This document shows positions 27,896-38,395 of a stretch of 64,000 nt of DNA, piece by piece (position 1 is the stretch's first letter; each line of letters begins with the position of its first letter). The position numbers and the translations under genes are program-made. The stretch is from Sulfurihydrogenibium azorense Az-Fu1 (GTDB taxonomy: Bacteria; Aquificota; Aquificia; Aquificales; Hydrogenothermaceae). The notes below the pieces were generated by a model. That model was not told the origin of the DNA and ran no database searches. It saw only the letters and a list, made by a program, of their open reading frames with translations. The stretch spans positions 248,001 through 312,000 of the forward strand of contig NC_012438.1 in NCBI RefSeq assembly GCF_000021545.1. The letters are read 5' to 3'.

Positions 27896-28405
27896 ATGAA
27901 AAAGTTTTTAGTTGGACTTTTGATATTTGGTTTGTTTTGGTTTGGATGTAATAAACAACCTTCTGAACCAAAGTTTACAGTAGACCCAAACCCTGTTATA
28001 AAACAGGCTGTTGATAATAAAAAGAATCTTATTGTAATTTTTGAATCTGAAACATGTCAGTACTGTGATAAGTTAAACAGAGAAGTTTTAAAAGATATGG
28101 AAGTTAAGCAAAACTTAGTTAAAAACAACATAGAGATTGCTATAGTTGACGTTAATGGAAGTAGAAAAGTTTTAGACCCAGAAGGTAAAAAGGAAGTTGA
28201 TGAAAAAACTTTAGCTGGTATATACAGAGTAACAGGTTATCCAACTATAGCTGTATTTAATCCAGATAAAAATTACGAACTTATAGGAGTAATACCTGGA
28301 TACATACCAAAGGATTACTTTATAAAACTTGGTGATTATATAGGGTCTAAATGTTATGAGAAAACTGAATTTCAAAAGTATATAGAAAACGGAGGAAAGT
28401 GTTGA
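27896..28405 (+). CDS. Thioredoxin-fold lipoprotein
   Basis: A 169-residue exported protein. The signal ends in a lipobox (WFGC, C18), so it should be lipid-anchored outside the inner membrane. A thioredoxin-like domain follows with C54-x2-C57 (ETCQYC) and the cis-Pro segment VTGYPTIAVFN. It probably reduces or isomerises periplasmic thiols. I start it at the ATG at 27896 because AGAGGTGA lies just before it; a GTG at 27887 would sit on that site. Confidence 0.83.
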   Translation: MKKFLVGLLIFGLFWFGCNKQPSEPKFTVDPNPVIKQAVDNKKNLIVIFESETCQYCDKLNREVLKDMEVKQNLVKNNIEIAIVDVNGSRKVLDPEGKKEVDEKTLAGIYRVTGYPTIAVFNPDKNYELIGVIPGYIPKDYFIKLGDYIGSKCYEKTEFQKYIENGGKC

Positions 28406-28818
28406 TTCCACAAGTTTATATAGGAGAAAATTGGTTTTCTTTAGATGAAGTTTTTAATTCATACAAAAATCCTTTGTGTGGTGGAGTAGATATATTCATA
28501 GGTGTTGCAAGGTCAGCTCCTGAGGATGGAGATGTAGAAGAATTACACTACGAGGCTTATGTTTCAATGGCAGAAAAAGTTATAAACGAAATTATCCAAG
28601 AAGCTAAAGAAAAGTTCAACATACATCACTGTGTTGTCCATCACAGAACAGGAGTTGTACCTGTAGGAGTGCCTTCCTTTTTAGTTGTTGTTTGGGCTGG
28701 ACACAGACAGGAAGCCTTTACAGGTTGTAGATACGTAGTTGACAATGTAAAAGCGAGAGCTCCAATATGGAAAAAAGAAGTTTTTAAATCTGGAAAAAGT
28801 CAGTGGAAGGAAAGTTGA
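28402..28818 (+). CDS. moaE: Molybdopterin synthase catalytic subunit
   Basis: About 138 residues of MoaE. Conserved parts include GGVDIFIGVARSAPEDG, LHYEAYVSMAE, HHRTGVVPVG and the active-site region KARAPIWKKE. It uses thiocarboxylated MoaD to add sulfur to precursor Z. The likely start is TTG at 28402, six bases after GGAGG; GTG at 28399 is also possible. No other mo genes are nearby. Confidence 0.9.
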   Translation: MIPQVYIGENWFSLDEVFNSYKNPLCGGVDIFIGVARSAPEDGDVEELHYEAYVSMAEKVINEIIQEAKEKFNIHHCVVHHRTGVVPVGVPSFLVVVWAGHRQEAFTGCRYVVDNVKARAPIWKKEVFKSGKSQWKES

Positions 28819-30119
28819 AAGTAGCAGTTATAGGAGCAGGATTAGCAGGAAGTGAGGCAGCTTATAAAATAGCCCAAGCAGGTTTTAAAGTAGACCTTTA
28901 CGAGATGCGTCCTAAAAAGCTTACTCCTGCCCATACAACGGGATACTTTGCTGAGATAGTTTGTAGTAACTCTTTTGGCAGTGAAAGTTTAACATCCGGA
29001 GCAGGTCTGTTAAAAAAGGAGATGGAAGAGCTTGGGTCTTTACTGTTAGATGTTGCCAAAGAGTATAAAGTCCCTGCAGGTCAGGCTTTTGCTGTAGATA
29101 GAGAAAAATTTTCTAAAAAAGTAACACAGGTTTTAGAAAACCATCCAAATATAAATATAGTAAGAGAAGAAGTAAAACAGCTCCCAGATGCTGATATTGT
29201 AGTTATAGCTACAGGACCCCTAACTTCAGAAGATTTTTCAAAGGAAATTCAAAAACTTACTTCTTCAGAATATCTATACTTTTACGATGCTATAGCTCCT
29301 GTTGTTGATGCTTCAACAGTAGATTACTCTAAAGGCTTCTGGGCAGATAGGTATGGTAAAGGATCTGGAGATTACTTTAACTGTGTGCTATCTCAGGAAG
29401 AATACGAAGTTTTTTACCAAGAACTTATAAAAGGAGAGCAGGTACCTTTAAAAGATTTTGAAAAAGCTGTGTACTTTGAAGGCTGTCTTCCTATAGAAGA
29501 GATGGCAAGAAGAGGTAAAGAAACCCTACTGTATGGACCTATGAAACCAGTAGGGTTAATAGACCCTAAAACAGGAAAAAGACCTTTTGCAGTTGTTCAG
29601 CTAAGAAAAGAAAATATAGAAGGAACTCTTTTATCCTTAGTTGGATTTCAAACAAAGTTAAAATACCCAGAGCAACAAAGAATATTTAGACTCATTCCTG
29701 CCTTAAAAGATGCAGAATTTGTAAAACTTGGCTCTATCCATAGAAATACATTTATCCAGTCTCAAAAACTTTTACTTCCTACACTCCAACTTAAGAAGAA
29801 TCCAAACATACTCTTTGCAGGACAGATAACGGGAGTAGAAGGGTATATGGCTTCAGCTGCTACAGGAATAATAGCAGGAATAAATGTTGTTAGAATCCTT
29901 CAAGGTAAAGAACCTTTAACTGTACCTAAAGAGACAATGATAGGTGGGCTTATAAACTACATTACAACTGCAAAAAATGAACTTCAGCCTATGGGTCCAA
30001 ACTTTGCCTTACTTCCAGATATTAATACAAAGATAAAAAATAAAGAAGAGAGAAAGTTAAAAAAAGCTGAAATAGCCTTAGAAAAAATAAAAGAGTTTAA
30101 AGAGAAAATAAACAGATGA
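28815..30119 (+). CDS. trmFO: tRNA (uracil-54) methyltransferase, FAD/folate-dependent
   Basis: A 434-residue TrmFO, which makes m5U54 in the T-loop of tRNA using methylene-tetrahydrofolate and FADH2. FAD motif GAGLAGSEAA is at the N terminus, followed by VDLYEMRP and HTTGYFAEIVCSNSFGS. The C-terminal GQITGVEGYMASAATG also fits. I prefer the TTG at 28815 over a GTG at 28803 because the protein then begins with the Rossmann strand and GGAAGG precedes it. Confidence 0.94.
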   Translation: MKVAVIGAGLAGSEAAYKIAQAGFKVDLYEMRPKKLTPAHTTGYFAEIVCSNSFGSESLTSGAGLLKKEMEELGSLLLDVAKEYKVPAGQAFAVDREKFSKKVTQVLENHPNINIVREEVKQLPDADIVVIATGPLTSEDFSKEIQKLTSSEYLYFYDAIAPVVDASTVDYSKGFWADRYGKGSGDYFNCVLSQEEYEVFYQELIKGEQVPLKDFEKAVYFEGCLPIEEMARRGKETLLYGPMKPVGLIDPKTGKRPFAVVQLRKENIEGTLLSLVGFQTKLKYPEQQRIFRLIPALKDAEFVKLGSIHRNTFIQSQKLLLPTLQLKKNPNILFAGQITGVEGYMASAATGIIAGINVVRILQGKEPLTVPKETMIGGLINYITTAKNELQPMGPNFALLPDINTKIKNKEERKLKKAEIALEKIKEFKEKINR

Positions 30120-31327
30120 AACTCCCCCTTTACCTTAAAATATCTTTAAGATACCTTTTATCTATCAAATCAAATCTACTTTCTTTTATGACTGTTGTAT
30201 CTATCGTGGGTGTAATGTTGGGAGTTGCAGCTTTAATAGTAACTCTTTCAGTAATGAATGGATTTATGTTTGGTCTAAAATCAAAGCTACTACAAACAAC
30301 TCCTCACATAATGATTTTAAAAGCAGATGAAAAGTTTGACGATTACAATCAATTAATACAAAAAATAAAACAAAACCCTCAGGTGTTAGACTACCAACCT
30401 TTTATTTACACTCAAGGAATTTTATCAAAGGACTCGAAAGTTTCGGCTGTGTATGTAAGAGGTGTTGACCCTGAAAAAGATAAGAACTTTTTAGCCCTTG
30501 ACAAAAGAATTATACTTGGAAATTACGACCTTTCTGATGAATGTGTAATCATAGGAAAGGACCTTGCAATCATGTTGGGAATTACAGTAGGAGACCAAGT
30601 AAACTTAATGTCTCCTGTAGGAAGAAAAACACCCCTTGGCTTTTTACCAAAGATAAAACCTGTTAAAGTCTGTGGAATAGCAGATTTAGGAATATACGAG
30701 TATAATGCATCTTTCGTAGCAACAAACCTATCTTTTGCTCAAAACTTTTTTGATATGGGAGATAGTATAACAGCTATACAACTTAAACTAAAAGACCCTT
30801 TTAAAGCAGAAGCTGTAAAATCAGATATAGAAAAAGTCTTAGAATTTCCTTACATAGTCAAATCTTGGATGGATATGAATAAAAGTCTCTTCCAAGCACT
30901 TGAACTTGAAAAGTTTGCCATGTTTTTAGTCATTACATTGATAGTTGTAGTTGCATCTTTCAACATAGCCAGTTTAATCTCAACTAAAAGTAGAGAAAAA
31001 AGAAAAGAGATAGCTATACTCAGAACATTAGGTGCTGATAGAAGTTTTATAACAAAGATATTTTTATTTCAAGGAATTTTAATAGGAGTTGTTGGGTCTA
31101 TACTTGGAACTGCCTTAGGCTTGTTGATAGTTTACCTTGGAGATACTTACCACTTAATTAAATTAAACCCAGAAGTTTACCTTATAGAGTATCTACCTTT
31201 AAGAATATCATTATTAGAAGTATTAGTAATATTTTTATCATCTATGGTTATATGTTTTGTATCCTCTGTATTTCCTGCTGTAAACGCATCAAAAGAGTCT
31301 CCTGCAGAGGTCTTACGTTATGAGTAG
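30116..31327 (+). CDS. lolC: Lipoprotein-releasing ABC transporter permease (LolC/E family)
   Basis: A 403-residue permease with one N-terminal and three C-terminal membrane helices around a large periplasmic domain (about 45-265), the LolC/LolE topology. KSREKRKEIAILRTLGAD is the conserved cytoplasmic coupling region. With LolD it extracts outer-membrane lipoproteins. Only one permease gene is present, so a homodimer like LolF is likely. It overlaps trmFO and lolD by a few bases. Confidence 0.88.
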   Translation: MKLPLYLKISLRYLLSIKSNLLSFMTVVSIVGVMLGVAALIVTLSVMNGFMFGLKSKLLQTTPHIMILKADEKFDDYNQLIQKIKQNPQVLDYQPFIYTQGILSKDSKVSAVYVRGVDPEKDKNFLALDKRIILGNYDLSDECVIIGKDLAIMLGITVGDQVNLMSPVGRKTPLGFLPKIKPVKVCGIADLGIYEYNASFVATNLSFAQNFFDMGDSITAIQLKLKDPFKAEAVKSDIEKVLEFPYIVKSWMDMNKSLFQALELEKFAMFLVITLIVVVASFNIASLISTKSREKRKEIAILRTLGADRSFITKIFLFQGILIGVVGSILGTALGLLIVYLGDTYHLIKLNPEVYLIEYLPLRISLLEVLVIFLSSMVICFVSSVFPAVNASKESPAEVLRYE

Positions 31328-31997
31328 TGTTTTACTTGAAAATGTAAAAAAAGTTTACAGAAACGGTCAAGAAGAGGTATGGGCTTTAAAAGGAATAAGT
31401 CTTAAAATTGAAAAAGGTCAGATGGTAGCAGTGATGGGACCTTCTGGGTCAGGTAAAAGTACGCTATTACATATTATAGGAGGAATAGATTACCCCACAG
31501 AAGGAAAAGTAGTTATAAATGGACTACAGATAGACAGTCTAAATGATAAGCAACTTTCAAAATTTAGAAGTGAAAATATAGGTTTTGTTTTTCAATTCCA
31601 TTATTTACTTCCTGAGTTTACAGCCTTAGAAAATGTTATGATACCTATCCAGATAAAAGGAGAAAAAAATCCAAAAGAAAAAGCTAGTGATATATTAAAA
31701 AAATTCAACTTACAACACAGACTAAACCACAAACCATCTCAGATGTCAGGAGGAGAACAGCAAAGGGTAGCTATAGCAAGGGCTGTAGCAAACGACCCTT
31801 CTCTTCTTATAGCTGATGAGCCTACAGGAAACTTAGACTCTCAAAATGCTAAAAATGTTATAATGTTGTTTAAGCACCTAAACGAAAGTAAGGGGATGAC
31901 TATTATCATCGCAACTCATGATATTGAAATTGCAAAATACTGTAAGTATATTTACTATATGAGAGATGGTATGTTAGTAGATATTGAAAAAGTTTAA
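31320..31997 (+). CDS. lolD: Lipoprotein-releasing ABC transporter ATPase
   Basis: A 225-residue ABC ATPase. Walker A GPSGSGKST, signature SGGEQQRVAIARA and Walker B LLIADEPTGNLD are all intact. The family (MacB/LolD/FtsE-like) and the adjacent LolC/E-type permease support LolD. It overlaps lolC by 8 bases. Confidence 0.92.
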   Translation: MSSVLLENVKKVYRNGQEEVWALKGISLKIEKGQMVAVMGPSGSGKSTLLHIIGGIDYPTEGKVVINGLQIDSLNDKQLSKFRSENIGFVFQFHYLLPEFTALENVMIPIQIKGEKNPKEKASDILKKFNLQHRLNHKPSQMSGGEQQRVAIARAVANDPSLLIADEPTGNLDSQNAKNVIMLFKHLNESKGMTIIIATHDIEIAKYCKYIYYMRDGMLVDIEKV

Positions 31998-32048
31998 AAT
32001 TTAGGTAGATTATTTAAAGCAAAAATAAAGTTTAAGAGGTATAGTAAG

Positions 32049-34493
32049 ATGTTTGAGAAATTTACAGAAAAAGCAAGAAAAGTAATACTAACAGCAAGGG
32101 AGCATGCATTATCATATAGAAACAACTACCTTGGAAGTGAGCATCTTCTCTTAGCACTCCTTGATGAAGATGATATTACAATCTTAGTTCTTTCCAAGTT
32201 TGGGCTTACAGTTGATAAAGTAAAGAAAACTTTAACTTCTCAAATGTCAAGAGGTAGCCATTCGGGAGAGGTTTTGTTTGCTCCTGATGCAAAAAGAATC
32301 CTTGAGTTTGCAGTAGAAGAGGCTCGTATTTTACACCATCCATTTGTAGGGCCAGAACATTTACTTATAGGTATAATCAGAGAAAAAACAGGTTTAGGTG
32401 GAAGAGTACTTAGAGGGTTTGGTATAGATGAGTATAGTGTAAGAAGAGAGATACTTTCTGCCCTTGGAGAGATACCTTCACAAGAACAAACAAAATCAGC
32501 TCCAACACCAAATTTAGACAGATTTGGAAGAGACCTAACAGCTTTAGCAAAAGAAGGAAAGTTAGACCCTGTTGTAGGTAGAGAAAAAGAAATAGAAAGA
32601 GTTATCCAGATACTCTCAAGAAGAAGAAAAAACAATCCAGTCTTAATAGGAGAGCCAGGGGTAGGTAAAACTGCTATCGTTGAAGGTCTTGCCCAAAGAA
32701 TAGCAAACAAACAAGTCCCTGAAACACTTCAAAACAAGAGAATAGTTGCACTGGATTTAGCTTTAATCGTTGCAGGAACAAAGTACAGAGGACAGTTTGA
32801 AGAAAGGTTAAAAAGCATCCTAAAAGAGTTAGAAAAAGCTCCTAACGTTATACTCTTTATAGATGAACTTCATACAATGGTTGGAGCAGGTTCTGCAGAA
32901 GGGTCATTAGACGCTTCTAATATGTTAAAACCTGCTTTATCAAGAGGAGAGATACAGGTAATAGGAGCTACCACTTTAGATGAATACAGAAAATACATAG
33001 AAAAAGACGGAGCTCTTGAAAGAAGATTTCAACCAGTTATAGTTGACCCACCATCTCCAGAAAATGCAATACTGATACTGGAAGGTTTAAAGAAAAAGTT
33101 TGAAGAGTTCCATAACGTAGAGTATACAAAAGATGCAATAGAAAAGGCAGTAGAGTTTTCTGTTAAGTACATATCAGATAGACAACTACCTGATAAAGCC
33201 ATAGACCTTTTAGATGAAGCAGGAGCTCTAGTCAGACTTAGAGAGCTTGAACTCCCAGAAGACCTTAAAAAGATAGAAGAAAAGATAAAAGAGATAGAAG
33301 AAGAAAAAACTAAAGCAATTAGGGAAGAAGACTTTGAAAAAGCGTCTAAGTTAAGAGACGAAGAGGTTAAGTTAAGAGCTAAGTTTGAAACTATGAAGTT
33401 AAACTGGAAAGAACAGCAAAAAGAAAACAGACCTAAAGTTACAGAAAAAGATATTGCAGAAGTTGTAGCAAGATGGACTGGAATACCTATAGCAAGATTA
33501 ACAGAGTCTAACAAAGAAAAACTTCTTCACATAGAAGAAGAACTTCACAAGAGAGTTGTTGACCAAAACGAAGCTATAACTGCAATTGCAAAAGCTATAA
33601 GAAGAAACAGCGTAGGACTAAAAGGAAGACACAGACCTATAGGAGTATTCTTATTCTTAGGACCTACCGGAGTAGGTAAAACTGAGACAGCTAAGGCTTT
33701 AGCAGAGTACTTATTTGGGAAAGAAGATGCTTTAATAAGGTTTGATATGTCTGAATATATGGAAAAACATACAGTATCAAGACTTATAGGAGCTCCTCCG
33801 GGGTACGTAGGTTACGAAGAAGGCGGACAGCTTACAGAAGCTGTAAGAAGAAAACCTTACTCTGTTATACTTTTTGATGAGATAGAGAAAGCCCACCCAG
33901 ACGTGTTTAATATATTCTTACAGATATTTGACGATGGAAGACTTACAGACTCTTTAGGTAGAGTAGTTGACTTTAGCAACACAATAATAATAATGACGTC
34001 AAACCTTGGTGCTAAGATGATTTTAGATAGTGGAAAGATGGGATTTGAAACAAAATCTTCTCTTGTAGATTACAAGGACCTTAAGAAAAATGTTATGGAC
34101 CAAGTTAAGAAAGCGTTTAATCCAGAGTTTGTTAACAGGCTTGATGAGATAATTGTATTCAAACCATTGGACAAAGAGGTGATTAAAGGTATAATAGATA
34201 TACAAATTAAAGAGATTAATAAAAGGTTAAAAGAATGGCAAATAGAAGTAAGCTTATCTCCAGAGTTTGTAAACTACTTGATAGAGAAAGAATTCAAACC
34301 AGAGTATGGAGCAAGAAGTATAAAGAGAGCTCTTCAATCTCAAGTAGAGGACTTGTTAGCAGAGGAGATACTATCTGGAAAATTACAACCTGGTTCACAA
34401 GTGGAAGTAGTATTAAATCCAGACAACACAGTAGGATTAAAAGTTCTACAAAAGAAAAAAGGAAGGAAAAAGAAAGAACTTCAACCAGCATAA
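32049..34493 (+). CDS. clpC: ClpC-type AAA+ unfoldase
   Basis: An 814-residue class I Clp ATPase. It has an N-terminal double Clp_N domain (about 1-145), a first AAA module (GEPGVGKTA), a UVR-like middle segment ([18 protein letters not shown]) that marks ClpC rather than ClpA/ClpB, and a second AAA module ([10 protein letters not shown]). It unfolds substrates for ClpP. The stop TAA at 34491-34493 overlaps the proposed bamA start codon, and a terminator-like hairpin follows at once. Confidence 0.95.
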   Translation: MFEKFTEKARKVILTAREHALSYRNNYLGSEHLLLALLDEDDITILVLSKFGLTVDKVKKTLTSQMSRGSHSGEVLFAPDAKRILEFAVEEARILHHPFVGPEHLLIGIIREKTGLGGRVLRGFGIDEYSVRREILSALGEIPSQEQTKSAPTPNLDRFGRDLTALAKEGKLDPVVGREKEIERVIQILSRRRKNNPVLIGEPGVGKTAIVEGLAQRIANKQVPETLQNKRIVALDLALIVAGTKYRGQFEERLKSILKELEKAPNVILFIDELHTMVGAGSAEGSLDASNMLKPALSRGEIQVIGATTLDEYRKYIEKDGALERRFQPVIVDPPSPENAILILEGLKKKFEEFHNVEYTKDAIEKAVEFSVKYISDRQLPDKAIDLLDEAGALVRLRELELPEDLKKIEEKIKEIEEEKTKAIREEDFEKASKLRDEEVKLRAKFETMKLNWKEQQKENRPKVTEKDIAEVVARWTGIPIARLTESNKEKLLHIEEELHKRVVDQNEAITAIAKAIRRNSVGLKGRHRPIGVFLFLGPTGVGKTETAKALAEYLFGKEDALIRFDMSEYMEKHTVSRLIGAPPGYVGYEEGGQLTEAVRRKPYSVILFDEIEKAHPDVFNIFLQIFDDGRLTDSLGRVVDFSNTIIIMTSNLGAKMILDSGKMGFETKSSLVDYKDLKKNVMDQVKKAFNPEFVNRLDEIIVFKPLDKEVIKGIIDIQIKEINKRLKEWQIEVSLSPEFVNYLIEKEFKPEYGARSIKRALQSQVEDLLAEEILSGKLQPGSQVEVVLNPDNTVGLKVLQKKKGRKKKELQPA

Positions 34494-36892
34494 AAAGGTT
34501 TGCGGTCGTTTCTACGACCGCTTTTTTTATACTTTCTTTTAACTCTTTTGCAGAAGAAAATAAACATTCTAATCAAGTAGAATCAGAAGATATAACTCTA
34601 GATAAACCCAAAATTCAAACCGGGACAATCCAAGGAGAATTTTCTAAAGTGTATAGAATAGAAAAAATAGAGATAAAGGGTCTAAAATTCTTCAATGAAG
34701 AGATAATAAAACCTCTTATACCTTTTGGAAAAGGAGCTATCGTAAGTAGGGATAAAATAGAAAACACTTTAAGAGACCTTTATAAACTTGGATACTTCTC
34801 AAACGTAGAAGCTTACACTAAATATACAGAAAATGGAATAGATATTACTTTTGTATTTACAGAGCTTCCTGTTGTTCAAAGGATTGAGTTTGAAGGCAAC
34901 AAAGCCATCTCAAAAGATGACCTTATAAAAGAGTTAGGCTTAGACTTGTCTGAAAAGTTAGAATCAGGAAAACCTCTACCTTTTACAACGTTAGGACCAG
35001 AGCTTACCTCTAAACTTTCTTCAATAAAAAAAGGTCTTGGAAGAGTTTTATCTACAGATGAAATAGGACAGATGGTAAAAAGACTCCAATCCCTCTATGA
35101 AAAAAGAGGATACTATAACACGAAGATTTCTTACTACTATAAAGGAAATACATTAGTCTTTAAGATAGAAGAAGGAACTAAAGCTTACGTTGAAAAAATT
35201 GAGATAGTAGGAAACAAAAATATAAAAACTAAAGAAATACTTTCTGTGATGGAAACATCAGAAAGAAGTATATTAAAGTTAAAACTTCATCCAAGTCTAG
35301 TGAAAGAAACACTGTACGAGGACATTGATAAAATAAGAAATCTGTATGTAGGAAAAGGATTTTTTGATGTAGATATTCAAGAACCAGAAGTTAAACTAAT
35401 AGACGGTAAAAAATACCATATAACTATTAAGATAAATGAAGGTGATAGGTATAAAGTTGAATCTATAAAGCTGGAAAACAACGACCTGTACACAAATAAA
35501 GAGCTTCTTGAAGTAACTAAAAGAAAAGCTATAAAACCGGGAGAGTACTACGATCAAGAAAAGATAGACTTTATAAAGAAAAATATTTTAGACAAGTACA
35601 ACGACCTTGGATACATATTTGCTAATGTTGAAGTAAACAAACTTGTAAACAAAGAAAAGAAAACTGTAGATGTTGTATTCAATATAAACAAAGGTAATAT
35701 ATTCTACGTAGATAAAATAAAAATAGAGGGAAACTACGAGTCTAGAGACTCTACTATAAGAAGGGAGTTAAAACTTGCACCGGGAGACCTATTTAAGAAG
35801 GAAAACCTTTTAAGATCTCAAGCAAGGCTTTATAGACTTGGATACTACGATATGGTAGGTTTTGACCCCAACGTAAAATCAGATAACGAGATGGATCTTA
35901 CAACTCAGGTAAGTGAGAGATTTACAGGTCAGATGTCTATAGGTGCAGGATACAGCCAGCAAACAGGACTTTCTTTCTTTGCATCTATAAAGAAAGGAAA
36001 CTTTTTAGGAACAGGGGACACAGCAGGTATATCTCTATCAATAGGTTCAAAGTACAGAAACAACTCATTAAACTACCTTCACAGATGGTTTTTATACAAA
36101 CCTTTAGACCTTGGATTAAACCTTTACGACACTTACATTAACTACACATCTTTTGTTGCTACAAAGACTGGTTTTTCTCCAACTGTATCATACGAGTTTA
36201 AAGAATACTGGAGAACAGGTTTAACCTTAACTGCAGAAAAAGGTGAGTATAAAGATATCTTAGATACAGCATCTATCTACATTAAGAAACAAGCAGGTAA
36301 ATACGATCTTTATTCAGCTGGATGGTTTATAAACAGAAACACTATAGACAACCCTATACTCCCTACAAGTGGTAGTGATCTAACCTTAACGTTAAAAGCA
36401 GGTACTGGTACAAGAGATTTTTATAAAGTGGTTTTATCAGGGACTAAGTTAATTCCAGACAGAATTTTTTATACTAACTTTATATTCTCTGTAAAAGGTA
36501 CTTTTGGATTGGTTGAAAAAATATCTAAAAGTATACCGTTAGACGAGCTATTCTTTGTAGGTGGTGATTTTACAATTAGAGGTTTTGACTGGGGTAGAGC
36601 AGGGCCACTAGATGAAAATAAAGACCCTGCAGGAGCAAAAAGAGAGATAGTCTTAAACTATCAACTTGCCCATCCAATTGTAGAGAGATTTTTGTGGGGA
36701 TTTGTATTTTTAGATCAAGGTAAAGGTTTTGATAAAGGTAATCCATTCTCAAACTTGTATAACTCTGTGGGAGCTGGACTTAAAATTATTACACCTTTTG
36801 CACCGATTGAACTTTACTACGGTAAGGTACTAAACCCACCTTCTGGAGTAAGTGACTCAAGATTTGGATTTATACTAGGAACGTTCTTCTAA
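34490..36892 (+). CDS. bamA: Outer-membrane beta-barrel assembly protein BamA, probable AUA start
   Basis: About 800 residues. A signal peptide ([20 protein letters not shown], cleavage before EEN) is followed by five POTRA repeats (to about residue 460) and a C-terminal beta-barrel ending in FILGTFF, with the terminal aromatic residue. The only ATG in frame upstream is 34235, deep inside clpC, which would put 85 basic residues before the signal peptide. No GTG or TTG lies between. ATA at 34490 gives a normal signal peptide and overlaps the clpC stop as ATAA. It inserts outer-membrane proteins; skp and lpxD follow. Confidence 0.85.
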   Translation: MKRFAVVSTTAFFILSFNSFAEENKHSNQVESEDITLDKPKIQTGTIQGEFSKVYRIEKIEIKGLKFFNEEIIKPLIPFGKGAIVSRDKIENTLRDLYKLGYFSNVEAYTKYTENGIDITFVFTELPVVQRIEFEGNKAISKDDLIKELGLDLSEKLESGKPLPFTTLGPELTSKLSSIKKGLGRVLSTDEIGQMVKRLQSLYEKRGYYNTKISYYYKGNTLVFKIEEGTKAYVEKIEIVGNKNIKTKEILSVMETSERSILKLKLHPSLVKETLYEDIDKIRNLYVGKGFFDVDIQEPEVKLIDGKKYHITIKINEGDRYKVESIKLENNDLYTNKELLEVTKRKAIKPGEYYDQEKIDFIKKNILDKYNDLGYIFANVEVNKLVNKEKKTVDVVFNINKGNIFYVDKIKIEGNYESRDSTIRRELKLAPGDLFKKENLLRSQARLYRLGYYDMVGFDPNVKSDNEMDLTTQVSERFTGQMSIGAGYSQQTGLSFFASIKKGNFLGTGDTAGISLSIGSKYRNNSLNYLHRWFLYKPLDLGLNLYDTYINYTSFVATKTGFSPTVSYEFKEYWRTGLTLTAEKGEYKDILDTASIYIKKQAGKYDLYSAGWFINRNTIDNPILPTSGSDLTLTLKAGTGTRDFYKVVLSGTKLIPDRIFYTNFIFSVKGTFGLVEKISKSIPLDELFFVGGDFTIRGFDWGRAGPLDENKDPAGAKREIVLNYQLAHPIVERFLWGFVFLDQGKGFDKGNPFSNLYNSVGAGLKIITPFAPIELYYGKVLNPPSGVSDSRFGFILGTFF
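34502..34528 (+). terminator. Terminator-like hairpin inside the bamA signal-peptide codons
   Basis: GCGGTCG (34502-34508) and CGACCGC (34515-34521) form a 7-bp G+C-rich stem with a 6-base loop, followed by seven T. It looks like a rho-independent terminator 8 bases after the clpC stop, yet the same bases encode the bamA signal peptide. It may attenuate read-through from clpC, or be relieved by ribosomes entering bamA. Confidence 0.7.
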
Positions 36893-36914
36893 AATAAAAT
36901 TGAGAGGTAAAGAG

Positions 36915-37415
36915 ATGAAAAAGATTTTATCAGTTTTACTGATGATTTTTGTGATTAGTGGAGTATCAAAAGCGGCAAACTTGGCTTACGTTGATATGGA
37001 AAAGGTTATGAATGAGTCAGAAAAAGGTAAAAAGTATAAAAAAGAGTTAGAAAGTAAGCTAAATTACTATCAAAACAAAGCAAAAGAGTTACAAGCTAAA
37101 ATTCAAGACATTCAAAAACAGCTCCAAAGCCCAGCCCTTAAAGACAATGCAAAAGAAGAAAAAAGAAAAGAGTTAAGAGATTTAGCAAGACAACTCCAAT
37201 CCTTAGAAGTTCAAGCTAGCGAAGAACTTGCAAAAATGAAAGCAGAAGCTGAAAAAAATATGGTTATGGAAATAAAGAAAATTGCAGAAAAGATAGCTAA
37301 AGAGAGAAACCTTGACGCTGTGTTTTACGGCGGACTTGTAAGTGGTGTACTCTATGCAAGTCCTAAACTTGATATTACAAACGATGTTCTAAAGGAGTAC
37401 AACAAACAAAAATGA
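36915..37415 (+). CDS. skp: Skp/OmpH-family periplasmic chaperone
   Basis: A 166-residue protein with a signal peptide (cleavage near [10 protein letters not shown]) and a long charged coiled coil (about 45-130), the Skp tentacle fold. Skp carries unfolded outer-membrane proteins to BamA, encoded just upstream. The ATG at 36915 follows GAGAGG; an earlier TTG in frame would lie on that site. Confidence 0.9.
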   Translation: MKKILSVLLMIFVISGVSKAANLAYVDMEKVMNESEKGKKYKKELESKLNYYQNKAKELQAKIQDIQKQLQSPALKDNAKEEKRKELRDLARQLQSLEVQASEELAKMKAEAEKNMVMEIKKIAEKIAKERNLDAVFYGGLVSGVLYASPKLDITNDVLKEYNKQK

Positions 37416-38395
37416 AGTTAACCCAGATAGCTAGTTTAATAAACGCAAAAGTAGAAAACCTTAAACAAGACATTGAGATTAAAGCTCTAAAAAGTATAGA
37501 AAGTGCAACAGAACAAGACTTGACATTTATAAAAGATCCAAAAAAATTGACTAAAACCAAAGCAGGAGCTATATTAACTCCATCTTTTATAGAAAATTTA
37601 GACATACCCCAACTTATAGTAGAAAAGCCTGATATTGCATTTTATAAACTCATAGAGATTTTTTACCCTGAAGAAAGGCAAGAAGGGTTCATATCAGAAA
37701 GAGCTGTAATAGGTAAGAATGTAAGTATAGCTAACTCAGCTGTTATAAGTGAGTATGTTGTAATAAAGGATAATGTAAAGATAGGAAAGAATACGGTTGT
37801 TTACCCATTTTCCTACATAGGAGAAAATACAGAGATAGGAGACAACTGTATAATCTACCCATCAGTTGTTATCTACAAAGATACAAAGATAGGAAACAAC
37901 GTAATTATACACTCAGGAGCTGTTATAGCTTCAGATGGTTTTGGATACTACCAAGAGGGGAATCAAAGGAAGAAGATAAAACATGTAGGAAAAGTAATAA
38001 TAGAAGACGATGTAGAAATCGGTGCAAACACAACAATAGACAGAGCTTTAGTAGACTACACTATTATAAAAAGAGGAACAAAGATAGATAACCTTGTTAT
38101 GGTAGGACACAACTGTAAAATAGGAGAAAACACAGTTTTAGTCTCTCAAGTAGGGATTGCTGGAAGCTGCAACATAGGAAACAATGTTATTTTAGCAGGA
38201 CAGGTAGGAGTAGCAGACCATATCACAATAACAGACAACGTAATAGTTACAGCAAAATCCGGTGTTGGAAGTAGTATCACCGAAAGTGGGATATACGGTA
38301 GCTCCATAAACGCTATAGAGTGGAAAAAGTGGAAGAGAGTGATGTCAGTTATTTATAAGCTTCCAGAAATAATAAAAAAGTTTAAGGTAGAATGA
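37412..38395 (+). CDS. lpxD: UDP-3-O-(3-hydroxyacyl)glucosamine N-acyltransferase
   Basis: A 327-residue LpxD. An N-terminal uridine-binding domain (1-100) is followed by a left-handed beta-helix of hexapeptide repeats (for example [20 protein letters not shown]). The catalytic His is probably that of MVGHNCKIG. It adds the second acyl chain in lipid A synthesis. The bamA-skp-lpxD order is the familiar envelope cluster. It overlaps skp and mutS2 by 4 bases each. Confidence 0.96.
   Translation: MKLTQIASLINAKVENLKQDIEIKALKSIESATEQDLTFIKDPKKLTKTKAGAILTPSFIENLDIPQLIVEKPDIAFYKLIEIFYPEERQEGFISERAVIGKNVSIANSAVISEYVVIKDNVKIGKNTVVYPFSYIGENTEIGDNCIIYPSVVIYKDTKIGNNVIIHSGAVIASDGFGYYQEGNQRKKIKHVGKVIIEDDVEIGANTTIDRALVDYTIIKRGTKIDNLVMVGHNCKIGENTVLVSQVGIAGSCNIGNNVILAGQVGVADHITITDNVIVTAKSGVGSSITESGIYGSSINAIEWKKWKRVMSVIYKLPEIIKKFKVE

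Noticed and set aside
34235-34489. An 85-residue N-terminal extension of BamA starting at the ATG at 34235
   Set aside because: It is entirely inside clpC in another frame, is rich in Arg/Ser/Lys like an out-of-frame translation, and would place a signal peptide 85 residues from the N terminus.
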